DNA of 64,000 bases. It comes from Faecalicatena contorta (GTDB lineage: Bacteria > Bacillota > Clostridia > Lachnospirales > Lachnospiraceae). The DNA lies in assembly GCF_039521745.1 (NCBI RefSeq), contig NZ_BAAACT010000069.1; one strand, 5' to 3'. The position numbers and the translations under genes are program-made. Each line of letters starts with the position of its first letter. Position 1 is the stretch's first letter. The notes beneath the pieces are model-generated. The model made no database searches. It saw nothing but the letters and a program-made list of their open reading frames with translations, and was not told the DNA's origin. Of the stretch, positions 8,574 through 17,620 are shown piece after piece.

Positions 8574-9736
8574 ACGTTTCCCCTTTCCCCAAAACACTTA
8601 TGCATGACTTCCTCAGCCATCAAAATCCCACCTTCTGTATTGGGATGCACGCCGTCTCCCAGATGCAGCCCTTCCGCCATACGGCATGGATTTACACGGT
8701 CTGCAACCGCTCTGTCAAAATCCACAAACCCGTTCGCTAACCTCTGCTCCCGAATCCATTGATTACATTCCTGCCGGATATTCTCACATTGGTACGGCCA
8801 TGCTGCATCTCTGCTCTGGAACGGAGGCAGCGTCCCTATGTAAACCTGCCTTGCTGTTTTTTTCAGCAGGAAGATCAACTGTGACAGGCCCTGAATCAAT
8901 TCGCCGGAGGTCACAGCCTCCTCCAGCCGATTCTCACCATATGGCTGCAGTATGTCATTTATCCCTTCGAGTATGACTGCAATATCCGTACATCCTCTGT
9001 ATTGGCCTTCTGCCCGTCCGATGCCGGATCGTCCCATTTCTCTGCCATTTCCCGCAAAACGTTCCACCTCCATTGCGTCGCGCAAGACCCGGTTCCCGCA
9101 TATTCCTCCGTTGATAACCGATACCTTTCCCGGATACTTTCTATAGAGCCGTTCCGCCAGTGCATCCGAATAAAATGACATATGAGTAAGGGAGTCGCCG
9201 AAGAGAAGGATTTCCCGCACATTGCTGTCAGTCAATACCTGGATTTCCGTGAAACCGAATATGATTTGAGGTTTTATTGCTTCTTCCTTCACAAATGGAA
9301 ATATCTCTTCCAGTTCCCTCCCGGCGCTGCTTTCCCCTTCCGGTTGGCGCCTCCTGTACCACGCAGACCATTCCCCTGCCGAAAATGTAGTACAGACAGA
9401 GCCGATTTCGAGCACTTCACCAACAAAGATATCAACCATAATCTCATTTCCGGCCTGAACAGGCAGGTTCACAGCATCACTATAAAATTCTTCACCCGCA
9501 TGAATGGTTATCTCTGCTCTCCCCTGATACGTAACCGCCTGCTCTCTCCGTCCGTCTGAAATCCTGACCGCCTGAAAATAAAGCGGCGTATTTCCATAAC
9601 GATTTGAAAATCTGACTCTTACGCGATTTCCTGAGAGATTATTTTTTGCATACATCCTGCAGGCCGTTTCTTCTATCCGCCCGATCGTTTTTCCATAGTC
9701 AATGGGCTCATACCCCCAGCTGGTTTTCCATTCCAT
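8570..9736 (-). CDS. SGNH/GDSL-type hydrolase (carbohydrate esterase-like)
   Basis: A 388-residue protein with a beta-sheet N-terminal domain of about 165 residues and a C-terminal SGNH hydrolase domain. The four conserved blocks are present: GDSL (residues 180-183, nucleophile Ser182), GGICGNR (oxyanion Gly), EGINDI (Asn) and DGVHPN (Asp361, His364). No signal peptide is seen, so it likely acts on an imported sugar. An acetyl or other acyl group is the probable leaving group, by analogy with two-domain carbohydrate esterases. It begins 17 nt after the permease stop and overlaps the next gene by 4 nt. Confidence 0.85.
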   Translation of the reverse strand: MEWKTSWGYEPIDYGKTIGRIEETACRMYAKNNLSGNRVRVRFSNRYGNTPLYFQAVRISDGRREQAVTYQGRAEITIHAGEEFYSDAVNLPVQAGNEIMVDIFVGEVLEIGSVCTTFSAGEWSAWYRRRQPEGESSAGRELEEIFPFVKEEAIKPQIIFGFTEIQVLTDSNVREILLFGDSLTHMSFYSDALAERLYRKYPGKVSVINGGICGNRVLRDAMEVERFAGNGREMGRSGIGRAEGQYRGCTDIAVILEGINDILQPYGENRLEEAVTSGELIQGLSQLIFLLKKTARQVYIGTLPPFQSRDAAWPYQCENIRQECNQWIREQRLANGFVDFDRAVADRVNPCRMAEGLHLGDGVHPNTEGGILMAEEVMHKCFGERGNV

Positions 9737-9753
9737 CCTGCCGACACTCCTTC

Positions 9754-10587
9754 CTAACCCTTGACTGACCCGGCCATTACACCGCTAATGATGAATCTCT
9801 GCATGAAGAGATAAAAGACCAGAAGAGGCAGTACGCCCAGCACCATCATCGGGAACAGGCTGGTCCAGTCCGTGGAAAACTGGCCGATGTTCCGGTAAAC
9901 CTCCTGCAGGATGACATCGTTTTCCCTTGTCTGTAAGAAGTACAGCGGCCCCATAAAATCATTCCATACATTCAATGTGTTCAAAATCGCCACGGTAGCA
10001 ATCACCGGCTTAAGCAGCGGAAATGTGATCGTTGAAAATGTCCGGAATACTCCCGCGCCGTCGATCTTGGCAGCCTCCTCCAGCTCAATCGGGACGGTGG
10101 AGATGAAGTTTTTCATCAAAAATGTGGCAAATGGAATATTAATTGCAATATCGATTAAAATAACAGCCAGCAGCGAGTTCATAAGCCCCATCCCGCGGAT
10201 CAGCTTGTAAAGTCCCATGATTGACATCTGATAGGGAAACATCATGCCTGATAAGATCAGCAGGAATACGAACTGTGTGATTCTATATTTTCCTTTTCGG
10301 TTCAGTACATATCCGCACATGGAGCTGGTAAATATAATTCCCACAACCGAACATGCCGTGATGATCAGCGTATTTTTAAATGCCCGTGGATACTGCATAT
10401 CCTGAAATGCCTTTATGTAACCGCTAAAATCTATAGAGGACGGAAGTCCCATCGGATTCAGGGCAGCCTCGGCCCCTGATTTGAAAGTAGTCACAATCAG
10501 ATAATAGACCGGAATCAGGACAACAACCGCCAGCGCGATTAAAACCAAATGCTTCAAAACGTTGATATAGATCTTTTTCTTTTTCAT
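9754..10587 (-). CDS. CUT1 sugar ABC permease, MalG-like
   Basis: A 277-residue membrane protein with six predicted helices and the binding-protein-dependent transport signature EEAAKIDGAGVFRTF about 100 residues before its end. It forms a heterodimer with the preceding permease. The chosen ATG overlaps the upstream stop by one base (TAATG). An ATG at 10608 with GGGAG upstream would add MGGSAGI and cannot be excluded. No ATPase gene is present nearby, so the importer probably shares a general MsmX-type ATPase encoded elsewhere. Confidence 0.9.
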   Translation of the reverse strand: MKKKKIYINVLKHLVLIALAVVVLIPVYYLIVTTFKSGAEAALNPMGLPSSIDFSGYIKAFQDMQYPRAFKNTLIITACSVVGIIFTSSMCGYVLNRKGKYRITQFVFLLILSGMMFPYQMSIMGLYKLIRGMGLMNSLLAVILIDIAINIPFATFLMKNFISTVPIELEEAAKIDGAGVFRTFSTITFPLLKPVIATVAILNTLNVWNDFMGPLYFLQTRENDVILQEVYRNIGQFSTDWTSLFPMMVLGVLPLLVFYLFMQRFIISGVMAGSVKG

Positions 10588-11474
10588 TATCCCAGCCGAT
10601 CCTCCCATTTCTTAAATACTCCCAGCATCACTGCCGCAACCAGCATGCTGACTAACAAAAATACCATTCCAAAGGCCGATGCATACCCATAATTTCCATC
10701 CGAAAACTTGGAGAACATCAGGGACAGAATCGTCTCCGTCTGATGTGCCGGTCCCCCGTTTGTAGTTGCCAGAATCAGGTCAAATATCTTCAGGCCCGAT
10801 ATAGTACTCGTTACAAAATTGATCTTAATGGCCGGCGCCAGTCCCGGAATTGTAATGTGCCAGAACTTCTGCAATCCGTTCGCCCCATCCACCGAGGCGG
10901 CCTCATACAGCTCTTCACTAATGCTTTGTAAACTGCCCAGATAAATCACCATGGACCAGCCAAACCACTGCCACACAGAAATCGTAATAATAGCGAACAG
11001 TGCAATTTGCGCATTGCCCAGAAAATTCACCTTCTCAAATCCCATTCCGGTAAGTACCTGGTTGATAAAACCGTAGTCGCTGGAGGACATCAGATATTTC
11101 CACAGATAACCGACAACCAAAGTGCTCAAAACTGCCGGCGCAAAGTAAATGGCGCGGTAGATATTGCTCCCTTTGATTTTTGAATTCAGAAATACCGATA
11201 CGGGCAAAGAGATCAGGCTCTGTACGGTAACCGTCACAAAAGCAAAAATAAGTGTGTTTTTGATTCCCTTTGCCAGAATAGGGTCGTCAAATATTTTCCT
11301 ATAATTCTCTAAGCCGTTAAATGTAATCTCCTGCGAAAAATTAGTCCAGCTGTAAAAACTGTACTTTGCGGTAAATATTAGCGGCAGAATAAAAAACGTG
11401 ACAAAAACCAGAAGCGCCGGAAGTACCATAATCACATAGGGCGCGCCATTTTTCACCTTGTATGCCTTCTTCAT
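10587..11474 (-). CDS. CUT1 sugar ABC permease, MalF-like
   Basis: A 295-residue integral membrane permease with a positively charged N-terminus, six hydrophobic segments and the EAA motif ELYEAASVDGANGLQKFW. It pairs with the MalG-like partner encoded immediately downstream. The binding protein that should precede it lies beyond 12.79 kb, separated by an AT-rich island with a plus-strand gene. The ancestral order binding protein, permease, permease therefore appears to have been interrupted by an insertion. Confidence 0.9.
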   Translation of the reverse strand: MKKAYKVKNGAPYVIMVLPALLVFVTFFILPLIFTAKYSFYSWTNFSQEITFNGLENYRKIFDDPILAKGIKNTLIFAFVTVTVQSLISLPVSVFLNSKIKGSNIYRAIYFAPAVLSTLVVGYLWKYLMSSSDYGFINQVLTGMGFEKVNFLGNAQIALFAIITISVWQWFGWSMVIYLGSLQSISEELYEAASVDGANGLQKFWHITIPGLAPAIKINFVTSTISGLKIFDLILATTNGGPAHQTETILSLMFSKFSDGNYGYASAFGMVFLLVSMLVAAVMLGVFKKWEDRLG

Positions 11475-11658
11475 TTTTTCCTCTTCCTTTCAAACCATCT
11501 CTTTTATAATTTCATTATAAGATGGAGGAATATCCGTTTATATAATAAATTTTTTAGCTAATCATCAAATTTTTTATCAAATCTACATATAATAATAGTG
11601 AACTCAATATTACATTCACGGAGAGTTCAAAAAGAGTTCAAAAAAACTTTTAGATATC

Positions 11659-11686
11659 TTGACTTAAAGCTTATTTGTGCTATAAT
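11659..11686 (+). promoter_or_regulatory. Strong sigma-A promoter of the island RNA
   Basis: TTGACT, a 16-nt spacer and TATAAT lie on the plus strand. Transcription should start near 11693, about 200 nt before the toxin-like reading frame. Direct copies of GAGTTCAAAAA lie just upstream (about 11,622-11,645). Confidence 0.7.
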
Positions 11687-11692
11687 GCTGTT

Positions 11693-11870
11693 AGAGGATA
11701 GCGGCAGTGATCAGCTATCGTAGGTGTTGAAGCAATTGACTGTGTCGGCATGCAGCTGATTGTGGAACCTGCCCGTGGGTTATGCGGTAACCACAAGCCG
11801 AATAGATTCTTAGTAATCGAACGAAAACGCATTAATGGGGCCTTGCTCATGCAAGGTCTCATTTATTATC
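11693..11870 (+). ncRNA. Candidate structured RNA upstream of the PBECR4-like gene
   Basis: Between a strong promoter and the toxin-like frame lies about 180 nt with at least four stems. A GATAGC/GCTATC hairpin is near 11,698. A ten-pair hairpin with two wobbles and one mismatch (CAATTGACTG with CAGCTGATTG) is enclosed by AGGT/ACCT. A GTGG/CCAC hairpin lies near 11,785. A terminal GGGGCCTTGC/GCAAGGTCTC hairpin (11,837-11,860) is followed by a weak T-rich tail. It is more GC-rich than its flanks. I do not recognise the class, and no tandem repeats of the toxI type are visible. It could be an antitoxin RNA, a leader attenuator or an independent sRNA. Confidence 0.45.
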
Positions 11871-11892
11871 TGAGCACTCTATCTTTCTTTGA

Positions 11893-12543
11893 ATGGGGGG
11901 ACAATATCTGACATCTTCAACAAATGATATTTTTTATCAGGCTGCTTCTGTTTGGAACGAACTAACAGATTATAAGTATGTTTTCACCTATGGTTATAAA
12001 AACAAACTCTATACTATTAACCTCACCTTTTTATCCGAAGATTTTCCTCATCTCGCAGGTTTTCAATATCTCAAAGATCTCTCTCTACCAAAATATAATC
12101 GCAAAAAAATTATTTCCCAAATTCTTGATGGTACAATAAAACTGGAGCAAATCCAGAAAGCTGCTCAATACAATGAAATGGTAGTTCCCAGGCTGGAAGC
12201 ATTAGTCCGAATTAAGGATACTCTTGACAATGAATTTATGCTTTTTTCATATATGCCACGTATGTACCCTTTTTATACACAAATAAAAGCGGATTACCTC
12301 ATTTCCTCTCGCACAGATATAAAAAGTTTTGTATTCATAATCCAATCAAATGCAGATGGCTCTGCTAAATGTGATTTTTCATGTTGTTCAACCTTTAAAC
12401 AAGGGGCTCGTGATTATGAATCAAATCAACGACCTCGCTCCTTATTAAAAAAAGAACGTATACATATTAGTTCCTGCTCATCTACTATTCTTTTAGACAA
12501 ACTAACACCTCAAGTCGAATTCAAAGATAATAAGATTTCCTAA
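11893..12543 (+). CDS. Possible PBECR4-like nuclease (toxin-type) protein
   Basis: A 216-residue AT-rich gene pointing against all its neighbours. The N-terminal ~100 residues (YKYVFTYGYKNKLYTINLTF, then FPHLAGFQYLKDL) resemble the PBECR4 group of barnase/EndoU/colicin-like small nucleases as I remember it; this call is tentative. The C-terminal half looks like a separate beta-rich domain and is unrecognised. The annotated ATG has no ribosome site, whereas GGGGGGA lies 6 nt before an in-frame CTG at 11908, which may be the true start. Base composition and orientation suggest transfer into the sugar importer operon. A structured RNA precedes it; no antitoxin protein gene is adjacent. Confidence 0.5.
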   Translation: MGGQYLTSSTNDIFYQAASVWNELTDYKYVFTYGYKNKLYTINLTFLSEDFPHLAGFQYLKDLSLPKYNRKKIISQILDGTIKLEQIQKAAQYNEMVVPRLEALVRIKDTLDNEFMLFSYMPRMYPFYTQIKADYLISSRTDIKSFVFIIQSNADGSAKCDFSCCSTFKQGARDYESNQRPRSLLKKERIHISSCSSTILLDKLTPQVEFKDNKIS

Positions 12544-12726
12544 TCCCACTATTTAACTAATACTTTAATTTCTACCCGTTTCCGTTCTCGAGCTGTTTTT
12601 TCAGACTGCTTGTACTCATAGATTCAACCTATGGTAATTGTTTTTGATTTTATTTTTCAACTGTTGCGCTCAAGCCATTAACAACAAGAGTTTTCACAAG
12701 GAAAGTCTTTTCTTATAAATCGTAAA

Positions 12727-12757
12727 AACAGGCTGTACAAGATCCCGTACAGCCTGC
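12727..12757 (-). terminator. Terminator after the CUT1 binding-protein gene
   Basis: A perfect 10-bp stem (CAGGCTGTAC/GTACAGCCTG, loop of 8) followed on the minus strand by TTTTT, 31 nt after the stop. In importer operons such terminators often lie between an abundant binding protein and its permeases. The 12,544-12,724 stretch before it shows nothing recognisable. Confidence 0.75.
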
Positions 12758-12787
12758 CGCTTTTATTTCTTACTATATTTACTATCC

Positions 12788-14080
12788 TTACTCATATCGA
12801 ACCGAATCCGCCTTAGCGTCCATTGCCTTTACATAGTCATCCGGTGTTAAGTCTCCCGATACCATCCCCTGGATCTGTGCAATGGATTCATTAATCATTG
12901 TCTGAGAAGGCATATTGACAGACCAGCGGTCCCAATTGACAGCAATATTGCCTGCCTCGACGCACTCTGCAATCTCTGCATATTCATCCGGAAGTTCAGT
13001 CTCCACACCCTTTCTGTAACTCGGTGATCCCGGGTTCGCATCAATAAACGCCTGCTGCACCTCCACAGAAGCAAATGCCTCCAATGTCTTTTCAGCGCCC
13101 TCTTTGTTTGCCGCATTTACATTGATCCCAAGGCTTGCAGCCGGACCGCCGCCGGTAAATACATTTTCGCCGCTTTCGCTCAGCTGCGGCATCAGGCCAA
13201 AGTTCACGCCTGCTTCCTTGATCTCCGTATACTGCCAAGGCCCTCCATTGAAGAACGCAACATCCCCCGCTTTAAATGTATTCAGTGCATCCTGATTGGA
13301 AATCCCAAGCATTTCCGGTGTGATAATTTTTTTCTCAATTAATGTATACCATTTTTTAACACAGTCATTGATATTTCCATCCAGCGTAGCCTCGCCTGCG
13401 GCAAATTTTGCATCGAAATCGATACCGTCAGGATTGTCGGTATTATTGTGATAAAATGAATTTTCCAGATAACCCATCAGGGACGCCTGCGCCGTATCCG
13501 CGTCTGCGAGCCCGAATCCCATAGCCTGATGCCCTGCCGCCTGGATCTTCTCACATGCTGCCACAAATTCATCAAATGTCTTTGGTACCTCTACATTACA
13601 TTCTGATAAAATATCTTTGTTATACCACATACCGGCAAACCAGCCGTAGGACGGGATCCCGTATACTTTTCCATCCTTGCTTGCGAGAGAAAGCCCCGCT
13701 TCGCTGAATTCTTTTACATAATCCTTGTCCGTAATTTCTTCCACATTTCCCGCCTTAACTCTCGCCGGGAACTCGGCTCCGTCCAGCACGATGTCCGGGC
13801 CTTCACCCGATGCCAGCTGGGTACCAAGCACATTGTTATAGTCTGAAAGTGCAACGTAGGTATACTCCAGTGTATATGCGCCGTCAAGCTGTTCATTCAC
13901 GGCATTGATTACACCCTCCATATCATCCTCGTCGTACCAGCCCATTATGCTGACCGTTTTGTTTTCTGTTTCTTTCTTTTCGCCTTTGGATGTGTCTTCT
14001 TCTTTTCCGCCGCAACCCGCCATCATTGCTGTTGCCATAACCGCTGCAAGTAAAATACTAAGTACTTTTTTCTTTTTCAT
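12788..14080 (-). CDS. CUT1 sugar-binding lipoprotein
   Basis: This 430-residue extracellular solute-binding protein has a signal peptide with lipobox (MMAGCGG), a charged linker, and a binding domain (VSIMGWYDEDDMEG, PSYGWFAGMWYNKDIL, FNGGPWQYTEI) of SBP family 1. It should deliver oligosaccharide to the two permeases at 9.75-11.47 kb. The ATG at 14080 follows AAAGGGG. It lies downstream of the YesM/YesN pair, which normally activates this kind of operon in response to an extracellular sugar. A terminator follows it at once. Confidence 0.9.
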   Translation of the reverse strand: MKKKKVLSILLAAVMATAMMAGCGGKEEDTSKGEKKETENKTVSIMGWYDEDDMEGVINAVNEQLDGAYTLEYTYVALSDYNNVLGTQLASGEGPDIVLDGAEFPARVKAGNVEEITDKDYVKEFSEAGLSLASKDGKVYGIPSYGWFAGMWYNKDILSECNVEVPKTFDEFVAACEKIQAAGHQAMGFGLADADTAQASLMGYLENSFYHNNTDNPDGIDFDAKFAAGEATLDGNINDCVKKWYTLIEKKIITPEMLGISNQDALNTFKAGDVAFFNGGPWQYTEIKEAGVNFGLMPQLSESGENVFTGGGPAASLGINVNAANKEGAEKTLEAFASVEVQQAFIDANPGSPSYRKGVETELPDEYAEIAECVEAGNIAVNWDRWSVNMPSQTMINESIAQIQGMVSGDLTPDDYVKAMDAKADSVRYE

Positions 14081-14182
14081 AGCAATCCCCTTTCTTTTTT
14101 GATGTCTCCTTTGGTATATATTCATTATAGCTATGGCATTCTTTTGAAAAAATAATAAAATTTTTAACTGGTTATCAACTTT

Positions 14183-15856
14183 TTAAGATTTTGCATCCAA
14201 TACGATTGTATCCTTTTTCAGACGTATCTCCGAAGTAGTTCCGAACTTGTCTGCCCGGATCTTCACTCCGCTGGATTCACCGCACAGCAGCTTTATCCGT
14301 TTATCTACATTACTGACGCCATATCCAAATTCTTCAGAATTCAGCTCTGAGTCTCCGATTTTCCCGAACAGTTCCTTCCCATTATCCCATATATGAATCA
14401 CTAACCAGACGTCCTCTGAGAAAATATGTATCCTAATCTTACCTTTGTCTTCCCGCAGCGTGTCGATTCCATGCTCAATTGCATTTTCTACCAGGGGCTG
14501 CATAATAAATATAGGGATCCGGGTGTCCAGCAAGGCATCCTCAATCTCATATTCCGCCTGAAAAGAATCATCATGAGCGTATGACTGTAGTTTCATGTAA
14601 GACTTTATATTGTCAATCTCTACCCGCAGCCTGTCGATATTCACTCCCCGGTTCAGCGCCGTCCTGTAAAATGTTGCCATCTGCGTCGTAATCTCATAAA
14701 TCCTGTCCTCCCCCTTTTCAATCGCAATCCAGTTGATGGCGGAGAGATTGTTATACAAAAAGTGCGGATTGATCTTCGACTGCAGGAGGTTGAGTTCGAG
14801 ATTTTTTTTGTCCAGTTCCGATTTATACACTTCCTCGATCAACATCCTGATTTTTTTCAACATTCGGTTGATACTTTTTGCTAATTCTCCAATCTCATCT
14901 CCCGACGACTCATCTATTTCGATCTCAAAATTGCTGTCATTCACCTTTTTTACACCGTCAATAATCCGGTACAAGTGCTTCAATAAGTACTTTGTGCTGC
15001 GGTTAACCAGAATCCAGACACATGCAAGCAGAATCATGACAATCATGAGTGATATTAAGATCCGCGGGTGAAAAATGGTTGAAAAATAGGACTGGTCTAC
15101 GGCATACTGAATCTGCCAATCGGGCTGCCCCATATCCAGAGACGTTTCATAGCCGGTTTTATGCCCCCCATCCCCACTTATATTGGTATAACGGTAGAAT
15201 TCATTTTCTTCTCCCAGCAAACGGATTTCCACGGGTACCCCAGAAAATATTTCAAAGCTTTTTGCCAGAATCTCACCTTTGAGGTCAATCCGGATAATTC
15301 CTAGTTTCTTTTCCGTTACGGAATCTCTGACACAGCGGGTGATAAAGAATTGTTCCTTTTCTTCTTCATACCACCAGAGGGTCTTGCTCGTATTTTCCGT
15401 TTCCCGGTACCATTCCTTCGCCTGCACTTCCGAATCATTTTTAAACAGGTCGTAGGATATGCTGAAATTCTTTTCCGAATAGACAAGTATCTTTTCAAAG
15501 TCCTGGGTTGACAGCAAGCTGTTGTAGACCAGAGGCGCAACATTTTTTGAGAGCGTCAGACGTTTCATATATTCATCATCCCCGGTCATAAGAAACTCTT
15601 TCAGCATCGTGTTGCTGGATAGATAAAGCAGTGATTTTTCACACTGCTTCATTTGATTCTGGATGTCCTGGTAATTACGCTCAATCATGCTCCTCACCTC
15701 CAGCATCTGCTGCTCTTTGATGAAATTGCTGGAAGTAATACAGATCAGGCACTCAAGCAGCAGGATCGGTATAATCAGAATCATGCTGTAAATCAGGCGG
15801 ACTTTATTTAAAAAATGCATTTGGTTAAAACGGGCTCTCCAGTCAATTGTCTTCAT
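14183..15856 (-). CDS. YesM-type sensor histidine kinase
   Basis: A 557-residue membrane sensor. One helix is at about residues 19-42, followed by an extracellular sensor region to about 270, a second helix (LISLMIVMILLACVWIL), a HAMP linker, the phosphoacceptor His in INPHFLYNNLSAINW, and an ATPase domain with the N-box NAIEHGI and a GYGVSNVDKR G-box. It passes phosphate to the YesN-type regulator whose gene it overlaps by 14 nt. GGAGAAGATAA precedes the ATG. Such pairs usually sense an extracellular sugar and switch on an adjacent CUT1 importer. Confidence 0.92.
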   Translation of the reverse strand: MKTIDWRARFNQMHFLNKVRLIYSMILIIPILLLECLICITSSNFIKEQQMLEVRSMIERNYQDIQNQMKQCEKSLLYLSSNTMLKEFLMTGDDEYMKRLTLSKNVAPLVYNSLLSTQDFEKILVYSEKNFSISYDLFKNDSEVQAKEWYRETENTSKTLWWYEEEKEQFFITRCVRDSVTEKKLGIIRIDLKGEILAKSFEIFSGVPVEIRLLGEENEFYRYTNISGDGGHKTGYETSLDMGQPDWQIQYAVDQSYFSTIFHPRILISLMIVMILLACVWILVNRSTKYLLKHLYRIIDGVKKVNDSNFEIEIDESSGDEIGELAKSINRMLKKIRMLIEEVYKSELDKKNLELNLLQSKINPHFLYNNLSAINWIAIEKGEDRIYEITTQMATFYRTALNRGVNIDRLRVEIDNIKSYMKLQSYAHDDSFQAEYEIEDALLDTRIPIFIMQPLVENAIEHGIDTLREDKGKIRIHIFSEDVWLVIHIWDNGKELFGKIGDSELNSEEFGYGVSNVDKRIKLLCGESSGVKIRADKFGTTSEIRLKKDTIVLDAKS

Positions 15857-17414
15857 TTATCTTCTCCCTATACTGAACAGGGCTGCATCCCTCATGGTTC
15901 CTGAAGATTGATATGTAGTAGGAAACGCTAATATAACCCACAGCAGCCGCGATATCACCGATTTTCATATTACTTTGTTTCAAAAGCTCTTTTGATTTTC
16001 CAACCCGGTATTTGGTAATAAACTTTACCAGATTTTCGCCGGTTTCAACTTTAAAAAGACTGCTGAGGTAAGCCGATGACACATGCATCTCCTCCGCAAT
16101 GGAGGACACGCTCAGGCTGGAATCACCGTACCTTTCATAGAGGATATTTTTAGCCATCCGTACGAGCCTGTTTTCTTTTTCATCGTTCTTCTTCTGATTT
16201 GCCATGTCATCTAACACTTCATATACCGTCTGGCTGACTTCCTCAAAAGAGCGGGCCTCATATATTCTTTCCAGATACGACATAAGATCAATATCTGATT
16301 TTGTATACTCATTGATTTTCTTAACGGCATCGGTAAATGTATATTTCACATATATCGAGCTGAATCCGCTCTGTTTCTCAATGTATGCAAATACTTTTTC
16401 CAGCTCCTTTTTCATCCCGCCGTAATCCTTCATTCTGGCGCAATTAAAGATACGCTCAAAATACAGAGTCAGCATGTCCTGCTCCTTTTTCACAAAATAG
16501 GATTCGTCATGCACAATCAGCATACTGTCCGATACAAAAAACTGATAATCCAACTGATCTTTCATCTCTTCATACTCTTTCTTCAGTTGAATTAAACTTT
16601 CCGTCTTACTTCCTATGATGATAAATACATCGGTCTGATATTTTCTTTTCGATTGTTCAATGAGCAGTTCACATTTCTTTTTCAGCTCTTTTGCCCGGAA
16701 AGTCTGTGCTTCTCTTTTTGCAAGAACAAGAATCTGGTTATCCGCTTTATTTATGACAAGAAGTTCCCCTCCTAGCTGTTTTTCGATCTCGTTTTGATAG
16801 GCTTCCCACTCCATGGAGAAGAGGTTGGAATAACAGGAGATCAGCACTGGTACGCAGACATTTTTATCAAACGCAAATTCCGCTTTCAGCTCCTCTACCG
16901 TCTCTTTTTTATAAGCTGTCTCCCCTTTTCCGGCTGCTCCATCCCCTTCCAGATAGCCCAGAAGATTCCAGCTAAGCCGGTAAGCGGCGACCTCCTCATA
17001 GGCCTGTCTTGTCTGCTCCTTCTCCTTCTCAATCTCATCCTTCTCCCTGCACAGGTCAATCACTTTATGGAACAAGTCTTCAAACGCATCCAGGCGGATC
17101 GGCTTCAGCAAGTACTCCAGTACCCCAAGTGAAATGGCATTCTGCGCATACTCAAACTCGCCGTAAGCACTGTAGATAATGCAAATGGGATTCATTCCCC
17201 TCTTTTGTATCTCCTTGATAAGCTGTATTCCATCCATAAACGGCATCTTAATATCCGTCAGGAGAATATCATAATCATGCTTTTCGAACTCTTTGAGCGC
17301 CTCCTCACCATTTGCTGCCTGGCTGATCTTCAAATTAAAATGATAGCGCTTCAGCAGCCTGCTGATGCCCTCACGCTCCTTCTTTTCATCGTCCACGATC
17401 AAGATACTGTACAT
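15843..17414 (-). CDS. YesN-type response regulator with AraC DNA-binding domain
   Basis: A 523-residue regulator. Its N-terminal receiver domain has the acidic pair Asp8-Asp9, the phosphorylation site Asp54 in LLTDIKMP and Lys in LLKPIRLD. A long middle region follows, and then an AraC/XylS double helix-turn-helix at the C-terminus (SSIAEEMHVSSAYLSSLFKVETG, IGDIAAAVGYISVSYYISIF). The ATG at 17414 has GGAGGTGA upstream; the longer frame to 17453 is not supported. It is cotranscribed with the kinase and probably activates the importer and hydrolase genes downstream. Confidence 0.92.
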   Translation of the reverse strand: MYSILIVDDEKKEREGISRLLKRYHFNLKISQAANGEEALKEFEKHDYDILLTDIKMPFMDGIQLIKEIQKRGMNPICIIYSAYGEFEYAQNAISLGVLEYLLKPIRLDAFEDLFHKVIDLCREKDEIEKEKEQTRQAYEEVAAYRLSWNLLGYLEGDGAAGKGETAYKKETVEELKAEFAFDKNVCVPVLISCYSNLFSMEWEAYQNEIEKQLGGELLVINKADNQILVLAKREAQTFRAKELKKKCELLIEQSKRKYQTDVFIIIGSKTESLIQLKKEYEEMKDQLDYQFFVSDSMLIVHDESYFVKKEQDMLTLYFERIFNCARMKDYGGMKKELEKVFAYIEKQSGFSSIYVKYTFTDAVKKINEYTKSDIDLMSYLERIYEARSFEEVSQTVYEVLDDMANQKKNDEKENRLVRMAKNILYERYGDSSLSVSSIAEEMHVSSAYLSSLFKVETGENLVKFITKYRVGKSKELLKQSNMKIGDIAAAVGYISVSYYISIFRNHEGCSPVQYREKINEDN

Positions 17415-17476
17415 GCTGCAATCACCTCCGAATTTTTCTCGAGTACTCTTCATTTGCTGAGACCATTATACCATAT

Positions 17477-17539
17477 AAAAGGGGTCTGTCCCCTCTGCAA
17501 AAATGGCTGACCCTTTTGCAGAGGGGACAGACCCCTTTT
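17477..17539. repeat. Perfect 26-bp inverted repeat of the GGGGTCTG family, copy 2
   Basis: Arms 17,477-17,502 and 17,514-17,539 are perfectly complementary around an 11-nt loop. Two tandem units of the GGGGTCTGtcCCC type facing each other make the long stem. It lies between the DUF1349 gene end and the response-regulator promoter region. Confidence 0.8.
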
Positions 17540-17620
17540 AGTCATATTATATATCAAACTTTCGGTTTATTTCTATTACAACTTTTTTATATACATATCA
17601 ACATTTTAAGGTGCCCCCTC

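Noticed and set aside
11680..11862. 60-residue minus-strand frame inside the island RNA region
   Set aside because: No ribosome site, and the DNA is better explained by RNA stems and a plus-strand promoter.
11693..11870. 6S RNA, T-box or a known riboswitch
   Set aside because: No class-defining conserved sequence was recognised; the promoter and hairpins alone do not identify a family.
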